64,000 nt of DNA, from NCBI GenBank assembly GCA_030150265.1, contig JASLGG010000020.1, positions 20,598 to 84,597 on the forward strand. Direction: 5' to 3'. The notes under the pieces are model-generated. The model had not been told where the DNA came from, ran no database searches, and worked only from the letters and a program-made list of their open reading frames with translations. The DNA is from Protaetiibacter sp. (GTDB taxonomy: Bacteria > Actinomycetota > Actinomycetes > Actinomycetales > Microbacteriaceae). Within the stretch, counting starts at the first letter, position 1; every line of letters starts with the position of its first letter. The translations under genes were made by a program, and so were the position numbers. Below are positions 63,731 through 64,000 of the stretch, piece after piece.

Positions 63731-64000
63731 TCACTCGGCGGCGTGCGCTCCCCGGCGCCCGGGCAGCTGCACCTGGTCGCGGGTGGGCAGCGGGGCGTCC
63801 AGCCCCGTGCCCGCGCGCAGCTCGGCCTCCCGCTCCGCGGCGGCGGCGCGGACGTCGGCCCCGAAGTCGCCGATGGCGTCGGCGAGGTCGCGGATCGCGG
63901 CGACTGCGCTCTCGGCCAGCCCGCCGGGGGTCAGCCGGTCGGCGGCGCGGGACAGCTTGCGGACGACGAGCGCGCCGATCGTGACGCCCATCGCCAGCCA
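63731..64000 (-). CDS. DUF6167-like small protein, 5' end off-window
   Basis: 89 residues are visible and the frame stays open past base 64000, so the start is missing. It begins with part of a hydrophobic segment (WLAMGVTIGALVVRKL), then AADRLTPGGLAES, an amphipathic helix RDLADAIGDFGADVRAAAAEREAEL, and a polar tail. This pattern, a membrane anchor followed by a helical acidic part just upstream of alaS, matches the actinobacterial DUF6167 family. No function is known. It ends 61 bp before alaS on the same strand and is probably co-transcribed with it. Confidence 0.7.
   Translation of the reverse strand, partial: WLAMGVTIGALVVRKLSRAADRLTPGGLAESAVAAIRDLADAIGDFGADVRAAAAEREAELRAGTGLDAPLPTRDQVQLPGRRGAHAAE

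Overview
The window reads as an ordinary chromosomal segment of a high-GC actinobacterium, most likely a member of the Microbacteriaceae. The evidence is very high GC, frequent GTG starts, dense stop/start overlaps, and a gene order matching the Mycobacterium and Micrococcales core: polA-rpsA-coaE-uvrB, pdtaR-tRNA-pyk, his-trp-lgt-gltBD, the block from pyrR through carB, gmk and priA to rpe, and alaS-ruvX-mltG-aroECKBQ-efp-nusB. A short hairpin repeat (GGTCTCGATACG...CTACTCGACCAGCGG type) that I associate with Microbacteriaceae genomes occurs three times. Almost everything runs leftward. Only a DUF4126 gene, a thioesterase, tRNA-Leu, a DUF4352 lipoprotein and a DoxX/DUF417-like gene run rightward. 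No prophage, insertion sequence, CRISPR array or restriction/defence island is visible, and no gene-free stretch exceeds about 200 bases.

Layout. 1-12.5 kb holds DNA repair, replication and translation genes (uvrB partial, coaE, rpsA, polA, ptsH, pdtaR), with accessory genes between them: a GNAT enzyme, a DUF4126 membrane protein, and a DUF885 peptidase-DUF4166-epimerase operon. 12.4-31.5 kb holds tRNA-Leu, pyk, the glutamate synthase genes gltBD, lgt, and a his-trp supercluster (hisEGFI, trpE, a Trp-associated membrane gene, then trpCBA). A two-component system plus a divergent lipoprotein (24.4-27.1 kb) splits the trp part. 31.5-49.3 kb holds FKBP, rpe, rsmB, fmt, priA, metK, coaBC, rpoZ, a fused mIHF-guanylate kinase, and the pyrimidine operon pyrR-pyrB-pyrC-PH-like gene-carA-carB-pyrF. 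49.5-54.1 kb is an accessory block: a DoxX/DUF417-like gene, an SsuABC/TauABC-type ABC importer and an M20 amidohydrolase. 54.2-64 kb holds nusB, efp, the shikimate genes aroQBKCE, mltG, ruvX, alaS and a 5'-truncated DUF6167-like gene.

Function. The shikimate genes and the trp/his genes share aromatic and PRPP-dependent metabolism. The pyr operon probably opens with a PyrR-controlled leader, and gltBD supplies glutamate. Many transcription-unit heads show TANNNT placed 6-7 nt before an ATG or GTG, the signature of leaderless mRNAs. These sites also settle several ambiguous starts (DUF885, aroQ, M20, ABC ATPase).

Most notable points: (1) mIHF, the actinobacterial integration host factor, is fused to guanylate kinase in one reading frame; (2) a sensor kinase/regulator/lipoprotein module sits inside an otherwise conserved trp operon, with a replacement promoter for trpCBA; (3) leaderless promoters recur, including a back-to-back pair; (4) a repeat supplies the last codons of coaE; (5) EF-P has a PGKGG loop. 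I see no clearly undescribed multi-gene system; the trp-operon insertion and the DUF885-DUF4166-epimerase operon are the best candidates.
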